Below are positions 42,832 through 53,300 of a stretch of DNA of 64,000 nucleotides, one piece after another. How positions within the stretch are numbered: position 1 is the stretch's first letter; every line of letters begins with the position of its first letter. The position numbers were made by a program, and so were the translations under genes. Below the pieces are notes generated by a model that was given only the letters and a program-made list of their open reading frames with translations, had not been told where the DNA came from and made no database searches. The DNA is taken from contig CALLKE010000028.1 in assembly GCA_938008555.1 (NCBI GenBank), positions 1-64,000 on the forward strand. Reading direction: 5' to 3'. This DNA comes from an uncultured Pedobacter sp. (GTDB lineage: Bacteria; Bacteroidota; Bacteroidia; Sphingobacteriales; Sphingobacteriaceae).

Positions 42832-43442
42832 AACCTAAACCCATTTTTGTAAGTGGAATCGGTACAGGCATTGGTAAAACGGTGGCCTCCGCCATTCTTG
42901 TTGAAAAACTAAAAGCCGATTATTGGAAGCCCATTCAGTCTGGAGATTTAGATCATTCGGATACAGATACAGTCAAGAGATTAGTATCTAACGAGATCTC
43001 AAAATTCCATCCTGAAGCTTATCGTTTAAACCAACCTTTTTCACCACACAAAGCAGCACATTTAGATGGGATAAGAATCAATATTGATACCATCACCCTA
43101 CCACAAACAGAAAACACACTTATTATAGAAGGTGCTGGAGGCCTCATGGTTCCACTAAATGAAAAAGATTTGATGATTGATTTGATACAAAAAATAGATG
43201 CAGAACTTGTGTTAGTTAGTTCGCATTATTTAGGGAGTATTAATCATTCGCTGCTATCAATAGAATTATTGACCCAAAGAAATATCCCCATCAAAGGCCT
43301 TATCATCAATGGAAATCCAGATCCATATTCAGAAGATATACTACTCAATTATAAAGACATCAAACTTATTGGAAGAATCCAGCAACATGTCGAATTAAAC
43401 GCCGAAACAATACGTACAGCAACTACCAGCTTACACTTTTGA
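42828..43442 (+). CDS. bioD: dethiobiotin synthetase
   Basis: ATP-dependent closing of the ureido ring of biotin. P-loop in GIGTGIGKTVASA near residue 9; KPIQSGD near 36 and EGAGGLMVPL near 103 are family motifs. The 204 residues are normal. The four-base overlap with bioF suggests coupled translation. The last 12 bases overlap the 3' end of prmC. Confidence 0.95.
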   Translation: MKPKPIFVSGIGTGIGKTVASAILVEKLKADYWKPIQSGDLDHSDTDTVKRLVSNEISKFHPEAYRLNQPFSPHKAAHLDGIRINIDTITLPQTENTLIIEGAGGLMVPLNEKDLMIDLIQKIDAELVLVSSHYLGSINHSLLSIELLTQRNIPIKGLIINGNPDPYSEDILLNYKDIKLIGRIQQHVELNAETIRTATTSLHF

Positions 43443-44333
43443 CACTTTGTAAACAGCTTTGAGCATACGGTCTTTTCCTCTCAAATCTTTTCGTAATTCG
43501 ATATCCGTAAATCCTGTTTGAGTGAGCAGTTCAACCATTTGTTGGCCCAGGTTTTCGTTGATTTCAAAAAACAGAAATCCTTGATCATCCAAGTGGGTCA
43601 AAGCAAAATGGACGATCTGTTTATAAAACGACAAAGCATCATCATCCGAAACAAACAAGGCGAGATGTGGTTCATAATCCAATACATTGTTATGCATTTG
43701 ACTCTTTTCAGACAGGCGCACATAGGGTGGATTTGATACAATCATATCAAACTTGAGGTCTTGGATCTTGGAATGGAGATTAAAAATATCGTCTTGAATA
43801 AACTGAACATCGACTTCATTCAAGGCGGCATTCTCCATCGCTTTTTCCAATGCCAAAGTCGAGATATCCATCGCAAAAATGGAAGCACTAGGTACATTCT
43901 TTTTCAACACAATTGGAATACACCCACTCCCAGTTCCTATATCTAGAAGTCTCGCTCTCTCCTTCAAAAAGGCAACATTACTCTCTCTAGCCCCTACTTG
44001 AATCTCAATTGTTTTTAAAATCCAGTCTACCAACTCTTCAGTCTCGGGTCTTGGAATCAAAACTGAAGGATTCACTTTAAAAGGCAGGCCGTAGAATTCG
44101 GTTTCGCCCAAAACATATTGCAAAGGTTTACCCGTTTGAAGTTCATCTAAAATATGATTGATCGAGAGCTGATCTTCCTGAGAAAGCTCCTCTTGCTTTT
44201 GAAGCAAAAACTGAGATCGACTGATTTGACATACATGATTAATAGTTAACCACGCCATATTTCGAGCTTCATTCGCCACATAAAGGGCCTTTAATTGTTC
44301 AATAAAACTCTTTTCTACCTCTGCTATTGTCAT
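43431..44333 (-). CDS. prmC: peptide chain release factor N5-glutamine methyltransferase
   Basis: Methylates the Gln of the GGQ motif in RF1 and RF2. ATG at 44333 (MTIAEVEKSF) is chosen: it has a -7 box 5 bases upstream and matches family length (300 residues). SAM-binding DIGTGSGCI near residue 118 and the catalytic NPPYV near 186 are intact; the N-terminal helical domain recognising the factor precedes them. Divergent from ribD with 33 bases between start codons. Confidence 0.94.
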   Translation of the reverse strand: MTIAEVEKSFIEQLKALYVANEARNMAWLTINHVCQISRSQFLLQKQEELSQEDQLSINHILDELQTGKPLQYVLGETEFYGLPFKVNPSVLIPRPETEELVDWILKTIEIQVGARESNVAFLKERARLLDIGTGSGCIPIVLKKNVPSASIFAMDISTLALEKAMENAALNEVDVQFIQDDIFNLHSKIQDLKFDMIVSNPPYVRLSEKSQMHNNVLDYEPHLALFVSDDDALSFYKQIVHFALTHLDDQGFLFFEINENLGQQMVELLTQTGFTDIELRKDLRGKDRMLKAVYKVSKV

Positions 44334-44338
44334 AAAGG

Positions 44339-44346
44339 CAAAAGTA
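44339..44346 (-). promoter_or_regulatory. -7 box (TACTTTTG) at the prmC start
   Basis: Minus-strand TAnnTTTG ending five bases before the prmC ATG at 44333, which predicts a leaderless or nearly leaderless transcript. Confidence 0.5.
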
Positions 44347-44354
44347 AATAAAAC

Positions 44355-44362
44355 TACCTTTG
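44355..44362 (+). promoter_or_regulatory. -7 box (TACCTTTG) at the ribD start
   Basis: Plus-strand TAnnTTTG ending four bases before the ribD ATG. Together with the opposing box at 44339-44346 it forms a back-to-back promoter pair within 33 bases. Confidence 0.5.
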
Positions 44363-44366
44363 CGGC

Positions 44367-45413
44367 ATGACTGAGCACACTATATATATGAAGCGAGCGA
44401 TCGAGCTAGCATGGATGGGCATAGGATCGGCAAGTCCGAATCCAATGGTTGGGGCGGTGCTCGTATATGATGGTTTGATTATTGGCGAGGGATATCATCA
44501 AAAATATGGTGAGGCACATGCTGAAGTGAATGCCATTCATTCAGTATTAGCAAATAAGCCTAATGCAGCGGAATTATTAAAAAAATCCACCCTGTATGTT
44601 ACCCTAGAACCATGTGCCCACTTTGGTAAAACACCACCGTGTGCAGATTTAATTATCCAGTATCAGATTGCTCAAGTGGTAATTGGCTGTCGCGATCCTT
44701 TTACACAGGTAGATGGAAAAGGAATTAAAAAGCTAAAAAATGCTGGAGTAGAGGTTATTCAAGATATTTTAAAGCCAGAATGCGAAAATCTTAACAAACG
44801 ATTTTTTACTTGGGTGCGAAAACAGCGTCCCTATATCATTTTGAAATGGGCTCAAACTATGAATGGATTTTTCGCCCCAACAAATGATTCACAGCAATGG
44901 ATATCATCAGTGAATGCTAAACAGCTAGTACACCAATGGCGTAGCGAAGAGGATGCCATCTTGGTGGGCAAACGTACTGCTTTGATTGATAACCCGAGAT
45001 TAAATGTGAGAGAATGGAAAGGCAGAAATCCGACACGTATCGTAATTGATAGAAACCTGGAATTACCCAAACACCTTCATCTATTTGATCAATCGATAGA
45101 GACAATCGTTTTCAACACAATCACAACAAAAGTTGACAAAAAAATAAAATACATCCAATTAGAGGACTTTGATACCCTTTTACCACAGTTAATTGCCTAC
45201 CAATTATACCTGATGGATATTCAATCGGTAATAATTGAAGGAGGGGCTCAAATACTCAAATTATTTATCCAAGCTAATTTATGGGATGAAGCTCGTGTAT
45301 TTATTAGCCCGCATCATTGGGAAAAGGGTATTGAAGCACCTATTTTACGAAGTAGAGCAAATGAAACGCTTCAAGCAGGCGCTGACAAATTAGAGATTGT
45401 ATACAATAATTAA
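44367..45413 (+). CDS. ribD: bifunctional riboflavin deaminase/reductase
   Basis: Deaminates and reduces the pyrimidine intermediate of riboflavin synthesis. The N-terminal CDA-like domain has zinc ligands in EAHAEVNA and EPCAHFGKTPPC; the C-terminal reductase (from about 145) has LKWAQTMNGFFA, DNPRLNVR and IEGGAQIL. The 348 residues are complete. It stands alone, with a hairpin terminator at 45417-45456. Confidence 0.95.
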   Translation: MTEHTIYMKRAIELAWMGIGSASPNPMVGAVLVYDGLIIGEGYHQKYGEAHAEVNAIHSVLANKPNAAELLKKSTLYVTLEPCAHFGKTPPCADLIIQYQIAQVVIGCRDPFTQVDGKGIKKLKNAGVEVIQDILKPECENLNKRFFTWVRKQRPYIILKWAQTMNGFFAPTNDSQQWISSVNAKQLVHQWRSEEDAILVGKRTALIDNPRLNVREWKGRNPTRIVIDRNLELPKHLHLFDQSIETIVFNTITTKVDKKIKYIQLEDFDTLLPQLIAYQLYLMDIQSVIIEGGAQILKLFIQANLWDEARVFISPHHWEKGIEAPILRSRANETLQAGADKLEIVYNN

Positions 45414-45416
45414 AAA

Positions 45417-45456
45417 AGTTGACACCCCATTCTGCAGCTAGAACAAGGTGTCAACT
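45417..45456. terminator. terminator between ribD and the OsmC gene
   Basis: Outer 10-bp stem AGTTGACACC / GGTGTCAACT with an inner TTCT/AGAA pair of 4 bp. A-rich before, weak T after. It sits between convergent genes. Confidence 0.65.
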
Positions 45457-45480
45457 CTAAATGATTTATGTCAAAAGCGT

Positions 45481-45897
45481 TTATGACAATACAGCATTCA
45501 ATGTGATTGCTGCATTCAGAAGTTTTGAAACAGGACAGGTTTCTTTTGCATTAAGAGCTGCTTTTTGGAATTCTTCATTTGAAATACCAGGTATTTGGGC
45601 ATTGAGCTCCAGTGTAATATTAGAAATTGATCCATCCTCTAAGGTAGCCTTTGCCGTAGTATGAATCGAAGAGGGAGTATAGCCAAGCTCCGATAGAACA
45701 AAAGCCAGTTTCATTGAAAAGCATCCTGCATGAGCTGCAGCCACTAATTCTTCAGGATTGGTTCCAACTCCACTCTCAAATCGACTTTTGAATGATAATT
45801 GATCATTTTCCAATGTTTTACTTTGAGTTGAGATCAATCCTTTGCCCTCCATTCCTGTACCTTGCCAGATGGCAGTAGCGTGTCTTGTAAATTTCAT
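45481..45897 (-). CDS. OsmC family peroxidase
   Basis: Organic hydroperoxide reductase of the OsmC/Ohr fold, 138 residues. ATG at 45897 (MKFTRHATAIWQGTG) gives the usual length; an upstream ATG would add a nonhomologous extension. GTNPEELVAAAHAGCFSMKL contains the first catalytic Cys and KETCPVSKLL the second, both intact; AHAGCFSM is typical of the OsmC branch. It uses thiol reductant, perhaps lipoyl. Convergent to ribD and divergent from the FUSC gene (79 bases between starts). Confidence 0.9.
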   Translation of the reverse strand: MKFTRHATAIWQGTGMEGKGLISTQSKTLENDQLSFKSRFESGVGTNPEELVAAAHAGCFSMKLAFVLSELGYTPSSIHTTAKATLEDGSISNITLELNAQIPGISNEEFQKAALNAKETCPVSKLLNAAITLNAVLS

Positions 45898-45976
45898 TTG
45901 ATTTAGGTGTTTATTGATAATATATCCACCAAATAAAAGCATTCTATTATACATTTACGAACCAACTCATCACCCT

Positions 45977-48118
45977 ATGATTCAGTCGAAGAAAATCAAA
46001 GCATTTATTTTTAGTCAATATTTTTCTGATGGTTTGCGAGTCGCTTTGGGAGTTCTTCTTCCCTCTCTCCTATTAGCACAATTAGGACAGTTGAATACTG
46101 GAGTAAGCATTTCGTTAGGCGCATTATGCGTGAGTTTAACAGACAACCCAGGTCCTATTAATCATAAAAAAAATGGGATGCTGGTTTGCAATCTATTTAT
46201 CTTTTTAACAGCAGTATTAACAGGGCTCATCAATCACAATCCATACTTAGTTGGCTTAGAAATAATCTCGTTATGCTTTCTGTATTCCATGTTTACGGTT
46301 TATGGCAACAGAGCTTCTGCTGTTGGCACCGCAGCTTTACTGGTCATGATACTCACCATCGACCAAAATCAAACACCTATTCAAGCACTCACGAATGCAT
46401 CATACATTCTTGTTGGTGGGGTATGGTATATGCTACTCAGTTCCATCATATCTCAAATAAAACCTTATCGACTAGCCCAGCAAGCCCTGGGAGAATGTAT
46501 CAAAGAAATAGCTGTGTATGTACGACTAAAAGCGATGTTCTATGACATCAAGAGTAATTATAACAACAATTATAAAAGGCTCATTAGCCAGCAAATCATC
46601 GTCCATCAACAACAAAATATTGTTCGGGAGCTATTATTTAAAAGCAGATTGATCACGAAAGAATTTACTCAAACGGGGCGCACGCTTATTCTTATTTTTA
46701 TTGACATGGTCGATTTATTTGAGCAAACGATGGCTACTTACTATGACTACCATGCATTAAAGAGTCGATATGAGAAGACAGCGGTTCTGAAAGAGTTTCA
46801 AAAGATCATCATTAAACTAGCCGATGAATTAGAAAATCTAAGCTACTACATCATACAAAATGAAAAACCCATGCGTATATCCGATCTAAACTCAGATCTA
46901 GAAACATTAAAAAATGCCATCGATCAAGTAGAGAAACAATTCGGATTGAATAATCTAGTATTAAAGAAAATACTCATCAACATACGAAACATGAATAATC
47001 GTGTGAAGAAGATATACCACTATTTTGACCAAAAGCAAGCTATTAGCACAAATATCCAACACGATCTATCCCAATTTGTATCAAGCCAAGACTTTAATCT
47101 AAAATTATTAGAAAGCAACCTCAGTTTTAATTCTTCAATTTTCAGATACTCAGTTCGGATGTCTATCGTATGCTTGACGGGCTATCTCGTTTCCAAACTA
47201 TTACCACTTGGACATCATAGTTACTGGATCCTATTAACCATTATCATGATCCTTAGACCAGATTTTAGTTTGACTAAAGAACGAAATTATCAACGCCTAA
47301 TGGGGACCATCATCGGTGGAATTGCTGGTACACTCCTACTCATTTATATAAAAGATCAAACAATTTTATTTATTGTTCTTCTATTTTGCATGATTGGCAC
47401 ATACTCTTTCCAGCGTCTCAATTACATTATTAGTGTATTATTTTTAACTCCATATATTCTCATTGTATTTAGCTTTTTAGGTGCAAATAATTTTAATATA
47501 GCAGGAGAGCGAATTATTGATACCCTTGTTGGATCAATCATTGCATTAACTGCCAGTTATCTTGTTCTGCCTCATTGGGAACACTATCGCTTAAAAGACT
47601 TGCTAAAAGAAGCTTTAATAGCCAACTATCATTACCTCTTGAAAGTGGCCAATAATCTAAATGGAGTACCCTGGGATACACTATCTCACAAACTAGCACG
47701 TAAAGATATGTATGTAAGCTCTGCCAATCTAGGTGGCGCTTTTCAGCGAATGCTCTCAGAACCTAAAAGCAAACAGCATCATATTAAAGAATTACATCAG
47801 TTTATGGTATTGAACCATATATTATCTTCCTATATCTCAACATTGGTACATAGTACGCACTCCATGAACAGCGTCGTTCCTCGAGCTCATCATATTAAAT
47901 CAATACGAAAATCATTATATAGTTTAAACGAAATAATACAACGATACCCTCCTCCACACGTCACTCGGCTTGAAGAAATTGGCGACTATGCTTCAAACCA
48001 AATCAAAAAAGAGGGACCAGAGGAAAGCTACGATAGTAAAATTCTATTAGAACAACTTGAACTAGTCAATCAAGTGGTGAAGGACTTAAGTAGGGTAAAT
48101 GATCATTTATTAAAATAG
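45977..48118 (+). CDS. FUSC family membrane protein
   Basis: A 713-residue inner-membrane protein of the FUSC/YccS type. ATG at 45977 opens KKIKAFIFSQYFSDGLRVALG; an earlier ATG at 45914 adds only non-family residues. Two sets of about five or six membrane helices (about 15-185 and 385-520) flank a cytoplasmic helical part of about 200 residues, and a helical tail follows (540-710). LPLGHHSYWILLTIIMILRPDFSLTKERNYQRLMGTIIGG is the second-half signature. Relatives in Gram-negatives are linked to efflux of aromatic acids, but most are uncharacterised. It ends at the terminator 48141-48172. Confidence 0.85.
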   Translation: MIQSKKIKAFIFSQYFSDGLRVALGVLLPSLLLAQLGQLNTGVSISLGALCVSLTDNPGPINHKKNGMLVCNLFIFLTAVLTGLINHNPYLVGLEIISLCFLYSMFTVYGNRASAVGTAALLVMILTIDQNQTPIQALTNASYILVGGVWYMLLSSIISQIKPYRLAQQALGECIKEIAVYVRLKAMFYDIKSNYNNNYKRLISQQIIVHQQQNIVRELLFKSRLITKEFTQTGRTLILIFIDMVDLFEQTMATYYDYHALKSRYEKTAVLKEFQKIIIKLADELENLSYYIIQNEKPMRISDLNSDLETLKNAIDQVEKQFGLNNLVLKKILINIRNMNNRVKKIYHYFDQKQAISTNIQHDLSQFVSSQDFNLKLLESNLSFNSSIFRYSVRMSIVCLTGYLVSKLLPLGHHSYWILLTIIMILRPDFSLTKERNYQRLMGTIIGGIAGTLLLIYIKDQTILFIVLLFCMIGTYSFQRLNYIISVLFLTPYILIVFSFLGANNFNIAGERIIDTLVGSIIALTASYLVLPHWEHYRLKDLLKEALIANYHYLLKVANNLNGVPWDTLSHKLARKDMYVSSANLGGAFQRMLSEPKSKQHHIKELHQFMVLNHILSSYISTLVHSTHSMNSVVPRAHHIKSIRKSLYSLNEIIQRYPPPHVTRLEEIGDYASNQIKKEGPEESYDSKILLEQLELVNQVVKDLSRVNDHLLK

Positions 48119-48140
48119 TCTACCACACTCTCCCAAAATG

Positions 48141-48172
48141 ACAAATGGTTCCAATTTACTGGAACCATTTGT
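48141..48172. terminator. bidirectional terminator between FUSC and BI-1 genes
   Basis: Perfect 13-bp stem ACAAATGGTTCCA / TGGAACCATTTGT around a 6-base loop, between convergent genes. Confidence 0.75.
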
Positions 48173-48199
48173 ATTAAACCTTAATCAAAGAAGCTCTGT

Positions 48200-48916
48200 T
48201 TATTTTCTTCTTCCAAATAGGCGTAGAAGCATCAAGAAAAGATTAATAAAATCAAGATAAAGCGTCAACGCCCCCATGATTACCATCTTATTTACAGATG
48301 CATCACCATATTCAATACCTTCACCAATGCGTTTCAATTTTTGAACATCATATGCTGTCAAGCCTACAAAAACAGCTACACCAACAAAGCTGATGATATA
48401 ATCCAATTGACTGCTTTTCATGAAAAAGTTGACCAAACTAGCGATCACCACACCAATTAAAAACATCATCAACAAGGAACCGAATTTAGTGAGATCTTGT
48501 TGGGTCGTGTAACCCGCTACAGCCATTACCCCAAACAATGTGGCAGCCGAAATAAAGCAAGTAAACACAGAAGATGAAGTATAAACCAGTAAAATAAAGC
48601 TCAAGCTAACGCCCGTCACTGCTGCATACATAGCAAAAATAATAGCCAATGCAGGATACGAAAGTCGATTCAGTCCGAATGACATCAACATCACAAAAGC
48701 CAAAGGTGCAAACATAGTGATCATTCCTAAAGTGGTCATTTTACCCGTTCCAAAGTTCACTAGATAGCTTAACAATCCTTGATCTGATGAAAAAAAGTAG
48801 GCAAAAGTTGCAGATAAGCTCAATGCGATAAACATCCACACAAAAACATTGGGTAAGAAATTTTTAGAAGTTATTCCTACACGTTCATTAATTTGATATA
48901 CTTGTTCGTTTGACAT
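48200..48916 (-). CDS. Bax inhibitor-1/YccA family protein
   Basis: Seven-helix membrane protein of the TMBIM family, 238 residues. Hydrophobic helices run from about residue 25 to 235, with the family ending: DVQKLKRIGEG near 190 followed by MGALTLYLDFINLFLMLLRLFG. Relatives act as pH-sensitive Ca2+ leak channels (YetJ) or modulate FtsH (YccA); which applies here is unknown. It is separate from the genes upstream by a 57-base gap. Confidence 0.92.
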   Translation of the reverse strand: MSNEQVYQINERVGITSKNFLPNVFVWMFIALSLSATFAYFFSSDQGLLSYLVNFGTGKMTTLGMITMFAPLAFVMLMSFGLNRLSYPALAIIFAMYAAVTGVSLSFILLVYTSSSVFTCFISAATLFGVMAVAGYTTQQDLTKFGSLLMMFLIGVVIASLVNFFMKSSQLDYIISFVGVAVFVGLTAYDVQKLKRIGEGIEYGDASVNKMVIMGALTLYLDFINLFLMLLRLFGRRK

Positions 48917-48973
48917 AAAGATTTTTTTTGTTGTAAAAATAAATAAATTATGACCAGAAGTAGTGTTTATTAG

Positions 48974-49540
48974 CTAACCCAAACGCCTAGTCAATTGTTC
49001 TTCGATTTTTTTAAATACTTGTATTGGCTTCAAATTGCGCCAAATTACCTCATCTAGTCCTCCACCCAGATTGATGTAGTAGTCGATATTATTCCGTCTA
49101 AATTCATTGATTACATGTTCTCTGAAATTGATTCCAGCGATCCATCCATCCTCAACATCCTGGAACCATTCTTCATAATAGCAATCATCCGAAGAATGAA
49201 AGTTGAGTATGTTTTCTCCTATCAAGATAAATTTAGTGATGCCCTCTTGAATCATCAGTTCTAAAATTTCTCGCTTCAAGAACATAATATCATTGTGCAA
49301 AGCATCATTCCATTCACCCATAAACTCAATAATACAATACTTCCTATCATAGTCAACAAAAAGTACTTTCAGATAGAGCGTACTAGATCCAAAAGAATCC
49401 CACTGCGGATGGATACAGTAATTGTATACCTGTTTATCAAAAACAAATTCGCTATACTTCGTTGCAAAAAAAGGAGAGTTTTTATCTTCGGCCGCAATGT
49501 AATCATCGCGCCAGCGATAATAGGGTTCTATATCATGCAT
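48974..49540 (-). CDS. uncharacterised protein, conserved in Bacteroidota style
   Basis: I do not recognise this 188-residue protein. It has no signal peptide or membrane helix, and is rich in Asp, Glu, Tyr and Trp (YRWRDDYIAAEDKNSPFF near the start, WFQDVEDGWIAG in the middle, LGGGLDEVIWRNLKPI near the end). It resembles a soluble alpha/beta domain. It sits 27 bases after murQ and ends a minus-strand run rsmA - dehydrogenase - helicase - murQ - this gene, so co-transcription is likely. Confidence 0.7.
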   Translation of the reverse strand: MHDIEPYYRWRDDYIAAEDKNSPFFATKYSEFVFDKQVYNYCIHPQWDSFGSSTLYLKVLFVDYDRKYCIIEFMGEWNDALHNDIMFLKREILELMIQEGITKFILIGENILNFHSSDDCYYEEWFQDVEDGWIAGINFREHVINEFRRNNIDYYINLGGGLDEVIWRNLKPIQVFKKIEEQLTRRLG

Positions 49541-49567
49541 ATCAAAACAACAATTCCATATATAAAT

Positions 49568-50377
49568 TTACGGATTTAAAGCGTGTTTTACGGCCTCTCG
49601 AACACTACCATATTTTTCAAGTAGTTCTTGAGCCGTTTGCGCGTCTACAAGACTTGCTTCCATCACCATATGAACTGCCCGTTCTACCAATTTTTGATTA
49701 CTTAACTGCATGTCAAACATTTTATTTCCTTTCACACGCCCAAGTCCAATCATGACGGCGGTGCTAATCATATTGAGAACCAACTTTTGTGCAGTTCCGG
49801 CCTTCATACGAGTGGACCCCGTAACGAATTCAGGGCCCACAATTACTTCAATAGGATATTTTGCTGCTGCTGCTACCGCACTTTCTTTGTTGCATACGAT
49901 ACATCCCGTTACAATTCCCATTTGATTTGCCTTTCGCAAACCTCCAACAACGTATGGCGTACTCCCTGATGCAGCGATTCCTATCAACACATCTTTCGCA
50001 TTGATATGATACGCTTTTAAATCTTCCCATGCTTGCTCCATATCATCTTCCGCAAATTCGACTGCTTTCCGAATGGCTTGATCACCCCCTGCAATGATTC
50101 CAATTACCCAATCAAATGGCACCCCATAGGTTGGCGGACATTCAGATGCATCTACAACTCCTAAGCGCCCGCTTGTACCAGCACCAATATAGAATAATCG
50201 CCCTCCTTTTCTCATCTTTTCAATGATGACTTGCACCAATCTTCCAATAGGTCCCAATTGCTGTTCTACAGCAATTGGGACTGTCTTATCCTCAGTGTTA
50301 ATACCTCGAATAATTTCCATCACAGACATTTTTTCAAGGTCATTGTAATTGGAGTTTTGCTCAGTAGTTCGGTTCAT
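49568..50377 (-). CDS. murQ: N-acetylmuramic acid 6-phosphate etherase
   Basis: Cleaves the lactyl ether of MurNAc 6-phosphate to GlcNAc 6-phosphate in cell-wall recycling. The SIS-domain protein has the signature GAGTSGRLGVVDASECPPTYG near residue 63, IAASGSTPYV near 110 and GSTRMKAGTAQKLVLNM near 196. The 269 residues are slightly short of the E. coli enzyme but complete. It follows the helicase gene by 22 bases. No anmK or murP partner is in view, although the NlpC and LysM genes also touch peptidoglycan. Confidence 0.95.
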   Translation of the reverse strand: MNRTTEQNSNYNDLEKMSVMEIIRGINTEDKTVPIAVEQQLGPIGRLVQVIIEKMRKGGRLFYIGAGTSGRLGVVDASECPPTYGVPFDWVIGIIAGGDQAIRKAVEFAEDDMEQAWEDLKAYHINAKDVLIGIAASGSTPYVVGGLRKANQMGIVTGCIVCNKESAVAAAAKYPIEVIVGPEFVTGSTRMKAGTAQKLVLNMISTAVMIGLGRVKGNKMFDMQLSNQKLVERAVHMVMEASLVDAQTAQELLEKYGSVREAVKHALNP

Positions 50378-50399
50378 TAGCGTCTCTTTTTCAGCGATT

Positions 50400-53300
50400 T
50401 CATACCAAACACTCCTCAGAGGATGTTTGCAAATATTTTTTTAATAAACCAGATGGTGTTCGAGATTTCTCATTAAAAATCCGCTCATTACCAATAATTA
50501 TAAAACTCTCTTTAGCTCTCGAAACAGCTACATTCAACATATTTGGTTTGTTATACTTATCAAAAAACATCGTACCAACATCACCATCACCATACACACT
50601 TGAAAATAATACGATTTCTTTCTCAGTCCCTTGCAAGGCATGCACGGTTCCTATCTTCATTCGCGAAACCTTAAATCCTGCTTGCTTTAATTGCCAGATG
50701 AGCAGCTTTTTTTGAGCTATAAATGGTGTTATTACGCCAACCAAGTCTTCTATTTCCTTCGAATAATGAGTTTCTATTTTATGTTTGTTTTCGAGGAGCC
50801 AGGAAGCAATAAATTGGGCCTCATGGATATTGGTTCGATCTTTATTGACAATTTGTGAATGACCTTCTACATGAACAAGTAGCATAGATGGAAATGGTTG
50901 CCCAACTTTTGCATTACCCTTCATTGGCTTTAGCATATTTTGATAGGCAAGATCATTGCAATATTGAATGATTTCATCATTGCATCGTCGATGCTCAATT
51001 AAAATCATTCCTCGTTCTTCCGTTTTATTTTTAGGATCTGCTAGGTAACTAGCATTCTGAGCCATCTTCATGATGCTTCCCGAAGAAGCTAAAAATCCTT
51101 TTTCATCAAAAAAAGTCCGTGTGGCTTCATCTTCTATATCAAGAATTCCAGCTTTGTTCAAATTGCCACCATCTATTTTAGGTACAATATTCCATACGGG
51201 CTCAATTTGTTTGATATCACCTACGACAATAGCCTTTTTTGCTAAAGCAAAAATTGCTACCCCAAACTCTGGACTTACCTGACCAGACTCATCAACGATT
51301 AATAAATCGATAAAGTTGAGCAAAGGGGGATTATGCCAGATCGAACCTTCCACGCTTCCTGTTTTCATGCCATAACAAAAAAATTTAGGCGCCATATAAA
51401 AAGTACTCACAAAACAAGGGGTGAGCATGGCTCGTATTCTCCACAATGCTTCCTGGTCCTCTGGTACCGTCTTCCTAAACTTCTTATCCTGATTTGCCAG
51501 CATGGCTTGCAACCAACGTCCTTCCCAATAATGCACAGCTAATTGGAAAGCTTGATGTCGGTGTTTCACATCGATCTCATCATAAAAATAAGAAGCCTCC
51601 GATTTTCCATCCTGTAGTTTTAAATATTCGATATCCCACATAGCCTCTTCTGTATCTACGGGGTTGGCTTTTATTTGATTGGTCGTCTTCCACTTTTGCC
51701 ATCTGATGAAAGTTTTGTTCCATTCGTTGACATCATGAGTTACACTAGCCAAAAATTCCAGAAACTTTATTTTCGAAGAAAAATCAATTTGTTCTATCCT
51801 AATAAATGATTCTCTGAAAAAAGACCGGATAGCTAATTCCCGTTTCTTGACACTGCTAGAAATTTTAAGCAGACAAAAAAGTTTTCTAAAGAAAGACTCT
51901 TTATTAAAATAGAGCCCTACTTTTCGCTCTATTTCTTCCAATTGAAGTTTAAAACAAGACCAAAATTGGGGATTATCTAGCTCACTTTCCCCACACATTT
52001 CGAAGCTACTTTTATCAAGTAGTTGGAGTAAGTGATCCTTTTTACTTCTTAATTGCTTCCATATTCGAGTACCTTGCTCCAACTCTTTCTCAATCGCCTT
52101 GATTTGTTGCTGTAGCGCACTCACGACCTCGTCAACACTTGAATATTTTTTTCTTAAGTAAGCATTCCCTTTGCTCAAGAAATAGCTAATAGCCTTAAAA
52201 ATATACTTTGGTTCTTCCAGAGCCTCAAAGGTTCCTCCTCCATCCAGCTTTCGGTAGTTAATCGACTTTAATTCATCTTCCTTTTTTGCTGATGCAGGCA
52301 AAAAAGTCGCATATCCGCTAAAATTTGGCAGCCAGCGCCCATCTAGTTCTTGTAAATTGCTACTTGTATTTGAAAAGCTTTCATTAATGTTGGTTACCGC
52401 TTGATTGTTAGCAGAGCAAGCTAAAATGACCGGAGCATCTTTGCCATCGATTGCTGCTCGAACTAATGCATTAGCTACCACGCTTTGAAGCAAGGTTGTT
52501 TTTCCGGTTCCTGGTGGGCCATTTATTGCAAGCACAGTATGATCTGGAGTATCTAAAAAACTATAAAGGCTTTTCCGCTGTGATATCGATAAGGGAAATG
52601 AACTTCCCATTTGCCCCATGTGCTTAGAATGAAAGTCGAGATAGCGATCAACCTCCATCGGTAGCTTTGTTTTTGGAGGATCAAGTGAAATAAAACGCTT
52701 AAGCAACGGAGGAATATTCGAGTCATTAAGCAGATGTTCATACAAAGCGATGATACGCGCTGAAGCACTTACTTTATCTCCTTGAGCTACTATGGTTAGT
52801 TCTATTTTAACGAAATAATCTTCTTCTTGATAATCATCAAGAGTCATTCCCGTGATTATATAAAAAATGGAAGCTATGTATTGCCAATACGCTTTCCAGT
52901 CAACAAATTTGGCTAATTGATAAGCAGCAGCCTGATCGATTTGATCTACTGAGCTAAATATAAAATCATGAGGACCGTCCTCCATAGGATCCAAGAATTC
53001 CCGAGGCACAAAGGGAAAAAAGTTTTCATGAACACTCAGCTCACCATTCCGGTTAATAACTGCAGGAACCCAAAAAGGATTAATCGACTTTTTTTCTTTT
53101 GCAAATTGTAAATATTCAGGTTTGGGATTGAGTGTGAACAACGCAATGTAAATATCTAAACGATCGATATGCTTCCATCGCTTGTCTGATGGCTGAGTAA
53201 TGCCTCTTTCTTTATTCATTTTTTTTTCTTCACTCACAAAAAGTGGTTCAATAATAAAAGTAGGAATGCTGCCAGCCACCAGATATAACAAGCCCTCCAT

